This document shows, piece by piece, positions 59,989 through 64,000 of a DNA stretch of 64,000 nt. Both the position numbers and the translations under genes were made by a program. Under the pieces are notes generated by a model, which was given only the letters and a program-made list of their open reading frames with translations, searched no databases and was not told the origin of the DNA. The DNA comes from Persicaria tinctoria. Lineage: Eukaryota; Streptophyta; Magnoliopsida; Caryophyllales; Polygonaceae. The stretch covers positions 38,724,975 to 38,788,974 of the forward strand of contig JBANSL010000009.1 in the NCBI GenBank assembly GCA_037127255.1, read 5' to 3'. Every line of letters starts with the position of its first letter. The stretch's first letter is position 1.

Positions 59989-60336
59989 AATCTCTTCTTC
60001 AATGTCGTAGCCTTCCTTGTCCAAAAAATGGACTTCAAATCTTGCTTCGCCCAGGTGAGTGAAAACTATAGATGTTTCCAGCTCGAGGCCGTGAGTTTCG
60101 ACAAAGTCTCTTCATCCGCGCGCCACCCAGTGAGATCCGTAAGCGTCCCCTGTGATATAAACAGGGAAGTCTTTCACGATGCGAGTGAATAAGAAGATTT
60201 GCTCGGGTACCTGGGGCTTAAAATGTTCATCGAAGCAATACGGTAACATCATGCGTATGTATTGCTCGTTCCCGACTAAGTAAATATCGAAGACGAGGGG
60301 GTTGTTTGAATTTTGATGTGTTGTACCAGTCTCCAT
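59989..60336 (-). pseudogene. 5' part of a B3-domain gene split by the 16.9-kb retrotransposon
   Basis: The start codon is at 60336 (METGTTHQ). The B3 domain reads PLVFDIYLVGNEQYIRMMLP, VPEQIFLFTRIVKDFPVYI, GSHWVARG, then TGA at 60112-60114 where the family has Trp, then RDFVETHGLELETSIVF and ARFEVHFLDKEGYD to EEEI at the target site. The frame continues at 43077 after removal of the retrotransposon with one target copy, giving 130 codons with one internal stop. Gene size and layout match the intact neighbour at 40808-41218. Two independent lesions (nonsense and insertion) make it non-functional. Confidence 0.8.
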
Positions 60337-60680
60337 TTCTTTTGTTTTGTGAGTGATTGTTTTTTGTAGAATTGGGACATGCCTTTTATAGTGGCGTAGA
60401 AAGGTTCGGTCTTTACTTTTCGTGATAAATGACTGTTTCTGGATTTGAAATACAACAATGGATTTGGTTGAATTCTGAAACGATTCTTGCCATGTGTAGG
60501 CCATGCAGGTTATTTTGGAAATCTCGATTCAGACCCCCTTTCTGGTTCAACACATGCAATAAATGTTGTTTCAGACTTCAAGACCCGTATTACTCTATTT
60601 TGAATATATAAGGGCATGGGAGTTATAGCAACTCATTTATCCCTTTTAATCTTTGCTATCTTTGTTTGGTGTAAAAAGAG
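60337..60680. promoter_or_regulatory. Shared upstream region of two divergent B3 genes
   Basis: A 344-bp spacer between the start codons of the split B3 gene (minus) and the next B3 gene (plus). TATATAAG lies at 60605-60612, about 70 bp upstream of the plus-strand start, a plausible TATA box. No other motif was recognised. Confidence 0.45.
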
Positions 60681-61097
60681 ATGGCGTCGTCCACTTCTGA
60701 GGTGCGAGATTTTTATCGTTGCATTGATGTGGAGGAAAGGCTTAATCGCCTGGTAAGATTTTAATGCCCGATGTGCTTTACAGTTATTTGGTTTAAAGTT
60801 TTCACAAAATGGTGTTTATTCCTGCAACCTCTCCCATGTGCCTTTGAAAGGATGTATGGTCATGTTGTATCCGACCATGTTTGCCTAGTTTCCTCAACTG
60901 GGCAAAACTTCCGTGTTGGGATTTCAAACGATAGTTTCAATCGCTGGTGGATGACTGAAGGTTGGAGAAAGTTCGCGAACAATATTGATGTGCAGGTCGG
61001 ATCGTCTATGGTGTTTTTTAAGCACGTGGGAGGGCATCATTTCAAGGTTCTTATTTTTGAAGATGAGTATAGCGCTAAGATCATGATCCTGATGTAA
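60681..61097 (+). CDS. B3-domain gene, two exons, splice acceptor altered
   Basis: Exon 1 (60681-60752) encodes MASSTSEVRDFYRCIDVEER and four more residues, then GTAAG. Exon 2 (60828-61097) encodes a B3 domain: LPCAFERMYGHVVSDHVCLV, STGQNFRVGI, WWMTEGWRKFANNIDVQVGS, MVFFKHVGGHHFKVLIFEDE. The protein would be 113 aa. By alignment with the neighbour at 61491, exon 2 should start after CAG at 60825-60827, but the sequence reads CAA. The intron is 75 bp. Unless another acceptor is used, splicing would fail, so this may be a recent pseudogene. The coding sequence itself is open. Confidence 0.7.
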
Positions 61098-61490
61098 TAG
61101 GATAGATGTTGTTATGCCGGACCTTTGTTAATCCTAATTACGTAATTAGTAATTTGGTTGCGATGAGCTATCTGATGATGTTTTTTAAACAATATTTTTA
61201 AGTAAAGTTTTGATACTTGTGCTCTTTTGTTTCTGAATTGGATGTGATCGTTCCCTTACACGATATGATATGAGTCATCGGGGTGTCAGAGGCGTGCTTC
61301 TGAGATGTCGCCACTTGTTTTGCATGTAGTTGATTCTGGCAAATCTTCTAGATTGACGTTGTTTCTTTGCCATGACGTGACGACGCAAGCTTTGTTGACG
61401 CTGTTTCTTTTGGATTGACGTTGTGTAGGAGAAAGCTTTGCTATCGTCTTTGTATTTTGTCTGTGTTTTCCTGATTCGAAGCGAAGAATC
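61098..61490. other. Spacer between B3 paralogues
   Basis: No coding region. It holds repeated TTGACG(T/C)TG words (61353, 61395, 61416). It probably contains the 3' end of the first gene and the promoter of the second. Confidence 0.4.
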
Positions 61491-61889
61491 ATGACTTCCC
61501 CTAACCCTAGTCACCGTGATTTTTTCCATTCCATTGATTCTGAGGAGAAACTGGAATACATGGTAGCTCCTCTGTCCCTTTATTTGTCATTCTTGACTTA
61601 CTGCCCGAGTTTCATAACAAAATTTTGTTTTGATGGTTTGCAGCTGCTGCCTGATTCTTTTGGGGCTATGTATGGTCGCGATGGATTGAGTCATGTTTTT
61701 TTGGTTTCTCCTACTGGACGAGAATTTCGTGTGAAGGTGTTTCGAGATAGTCAAGGTCATTGTATTCTTACCGAAGGTTGGCGTGCTTTTACCGAGGAAA
61801 GTGGCTTGCGTGTTGGGGGATCTCTCATTATTTTAAAATACGAGGGGAGTAGTCGCTTTACGATAATTGTTTTGGAAGCGAGTGAGTGA
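61491..61889 (+). CDS. B3-domain gene, tandem paralogue
   Basis: Exon 1 (61491-61562) encodes MTSPNPSHRDFFHSIDSEEK plus LEYM. The intron is 61563-61643 (GTAGCT ... TTTGCAG, 81 bp, phase 0), and exon 2 is 61644-61889. The 105-aa product has the B3 pattern LLPDSFGAMYGRDGLSHVFL, SPTGREFRVKVF, LTEGWRAFTEESGLRVGGSL, IILKYEGSSRFTIIVLE. Because the intron has no in-frame stop and is a multiple of three, an unspliced 132-aa form is also open. It is a tandem duplicate of the gene at 60681, with the same intron position. Beyond the TGA at 61887-61889 the same frame runs into Gag sequence. Confidence 0.8.
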   Translation: MTSPNPSHRDFFHSIDSEEKLEYMVAPLSLYLSFLTYCPSFITKFCFDGLQLLPDSFGAMYGRDGLSHVFLVSPTGREFRVKVFRDSQGHCILTEGWRAFTEESGLRVGGSLIILKYEGSSRFTIIVLEASE

Positions 61890-64000
61890 ATTCGTGGGGT
61901 TGGTCAGCCCCAGGGATGGCGTCAGAGTTGGCCACAACAGCCCCAAGGGCAGCCTGATGGTGGCTATAGGGATCGGCCGAGCCAACCACAAGGGAGAGGA
62001 GAAGGCCGAACCATCCAGCAGCCTCTCGACAAGGGAAAAGCACCTATGTACGGGCGAGATTCATCTGGGGTATCTACTGGCCCAAAAGGGAGTAATCCTA
62101 ACCCTTCTACCACTAGATCTAGGGACATTGTTTGTTTTAAATGCCAAGGTAGAGGTCATTATATGAAGGATTGCCCAAATAAGAAAACTCTCATGATTAA
62201 TCAACTAGGAGAATATAAATCTGAAAATTCCTGTGATGAACATGATGAGCATGCTAATCACGATGATCAAAACCTTAACCTTTTTGCTTATGATGATAAA
62301 GATGACATTTATTATGAACATGGTGAATCTTTGATTGCTAGGAGAGTCTTAAGTGTTAATCCTACACCTTGTGATGACAATCAACGTGAAAACTTGTTTC
62401 ATACTAGATGCTTAGTAAAGGCAAAGGCTGTGAATGTGACCATTGATGGAGGAAGTTGTTGTAACTTATCTAGTTAGGAAATGATTGATAAATTACAACT
62501 TCCTACAATTCAGCATCCTAGGCCTTATAGATTGCATTGGATGAATGACAATGGTAATCTGAAAGTAAACAGGCAAGTTAAAGTTCATATCAAATTAGGA
62601 CATTATGAAGATGTTGTGTTATGTGATATTGTACCTATGCAAGCATGTCATATATTATTAGGTCGTCCTTGTCAATTTGATTGTATGGTCCTGCATGATG
62701 GATTTACTAACCGTTACTCCTTTACTTTTCAAGGAAAGAGCGTTTTTCTCAAGCCTATGATGCCTACACAAGTGGCCGACGAGATTGAGAAGCGCAAGGT
62801 AAGTAAAGGTGAGTTAGATAAGGAGGCTCAGTCGAGCCAAGTATCTTCCCATTCTCGGCCTAAGGGTGTTCTTTTGGTTTCCAAGAGTGCATATTTAGAT
62901 GAGTTTGTTGATGGGGAAACAACCCTCATGCTCCTATGCAAAGGGTTGAACATGTTGAGTGAGGAGCTTAGAGCTACCCTCCCTCCTCACATCCTATCTC
63001 TTCTTGAAGAGTATAAGGTTGTATTTCTCGATGACATACCACTAGGCCTACCCCTATTCGTGGAATTGAGCATCAAATTGAACTTATTCCAGGGGCTTCT
63101 TTGCCTAATAGGCCTACATATCGACTGAATCCCACTGAGACCCAAGAGGTCCAATCCTAAGTCCAGGAACTGTTGGATAAGGGATATATTAGAGAAAGCT
63201 TAAGTCCTTGTGTTGTGCCTGTGTTATTAGTCCCTAAGAAAGATGGTTCATGGAGAATGTGTGTAGATTGTAGGGCTATTAACAACATTACTGCAAAATA
63301 TCGTCATCCTATTCCACGCTTAGATGATATGCTTGATGAATTGCATGGATCCTCTATATTTTCGAAAATTGACCTTAAAAGTGGATATCATCAGATTAGA
63401 ATGAAGGAAGGCGATGAATGGAAAACAACATTTAAGACTAAGTTTGGTTTATATGAGTGGTTGATTATGCCTTTTGGTTTAACTAATGCTCTAAGTACTT
63501 TTATGCGTTTAATGAATCACGTGCTTAGAAACCTTACAGGGAAATTTGTTGTTGTATATTTTGATGATATTCTCATTTATAGCAAATCTCCTTGTATTGG
63601 TAAATAAAGAGCGGCAATTCCGGGGTTCGAACCGGGGACCTATGGGTACTACCCACAAGTCCTTTCTGGTGAGCCATTCCGAAATGGTTCAAATCTCCTA
63701 AGGAACATGAAGCACATCTTAGGGAAGTATTTACCACATTAAGATTAGAACACTTGTATGCAAATTTAAAGAGATGTGAACTATGTAATGAACAAGTGCC
63801 TTTTCTTGGTTTTGTAGTAATCTCCAATGGACTGCGTGTCGATGAGGCGAAGATCAAGGCTATCCAGGAATGGCCGACGCCGACTACCATTGGCCATGTG
63901 CGCAGCTTCCAAGGTCTAGCGAGCTTTTACAAGCGATTCGTGCGCGACTTCAGCACCATCTCAGCCCCTCTTACGGAGCTCAGAAAGAAGCGGTGCGAGT
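61890..64000 (+). pseudogene. Ty3/gypsy Gag-Pol, 5'-truncated, runs off the window
   Basis: From 61890 the frame reads a P/Q/G-rich Gag C-terminus, zinc knuckle CFKCQGRGHYMKDC (62134-62175) and a protease start (VTIDGGSCCNLSS, with Gly for the usual Ser/Thr after Asp), then TAG at 62475. The second frame (62481) holds the rest of protease (CDIVPMQACHILLGRPCQFD). A shift near 63050 and a TAA near 63160 precede the reverse transcriptase: [40 protein letters not shown], and [11 protein letters not shown] with the catalytic pair. After a SINE insertion it continues [39 protein letters not shown]. RNase H and integrase are beyond the window. The first half of Gag and the 5' LTR are absent. Confidence 0.88.
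63593..63690 (-). mobile_element. Short (98 bp) tRNA-derived SINE, copy B, inside reverse transcriptase
   Basis: Perfect 10-bp target duplication CAAATCTCCT (63583-63592 and 63691-63700). On the minus strand it starts AACCATTTCGGAATGGCTCA, contains the B box GGTTCGAACCC and ends TTTATTTACCAATACA. It matches copy A at 8704 nearly base for base. It splits the reverse transcriptase just after YSKS. The frame resumes at [13 protein letters not shown] after the insert. Confidence 0.88.

Overview
This is nuclear DNA from a flowering plant, most likely a eudicot. The evidence is intron-containing genes for importin alpha and an LLM-type B-GATA factor, a cluster of plant-specific B3 genes, and a dense layer of typical plant transposons (Ty3/gypsy, Ty1/copia, hAT, CACTA, MULE, SINE). 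The species cannot be named from sequence alone. There are no rRNA or tRNA genes, no CRISPR array and nothing prokaryotic.

Layout. 1-2.5 kb: 5' part of a minus-strand Ty3/gypsy element (gag, primer site, LTR). 3.0-4.9 kb: a solo LTR rich in TCGA-N2-TCGA palindromes. 7.1-7.7 kb: an intact GATA gene. 8.7 kb: a 99-bp SINE. 9.3-10.6 kb: a TIR transposon that captured an SKP1 fragment. 11.5-14.7 kb: an intact 10-exon importin-alpha gene (532 aa). 15.0-15.7 kb: a hAT element. About 15.7-23.7 kb: a decayed MULE carrying a transposase, an OTU-like domain and an oppositely oriented plant-mobile-domain gene, with an LTR-like insertion. 24.5-27.5 kb: a truncated Ty1/copia element. 29.7-40.3 kb: a transposon-type gene (gypsy-type transposon domain plus coiled coil) broken by a hAT (itself holding another hAT with a SINE), by a GCGCC-rich inverted-repeat element, and by a 6.0-kb CACTA element that holds a 434-bp foldback element.

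40.8-61.9 kb is a B3-domain gene cluster with two divergent gene pairs. One 130-codon B3 gene is cut by a 16.9-kb insertion. That insertion is an Athila-like element (target duplication AATCT), and its 5' LTR in turn holds an 11.7-kb, apparently non-coding LTR element with 3.3-kb LTRs (target duplication GTTGT). Past the last B3 gene a truncated Ty3/gypsy gag-pol runs to the window end and carries a second copy of the short SINE.

The two conserved housekeeping or regulatory genes (importin alpha, GATA) sit in a transposon-poor island. The rest is a layered record of insertions whose order can be read from perfect target-site duplications. The most unusual items are the short SINE family, the SKP1-capturing TIR element, the nested non-coding LTR element, the palindrome-seeded LTR family, and the B3 frame that runs through one stop codon into a retrotransposon Gag.
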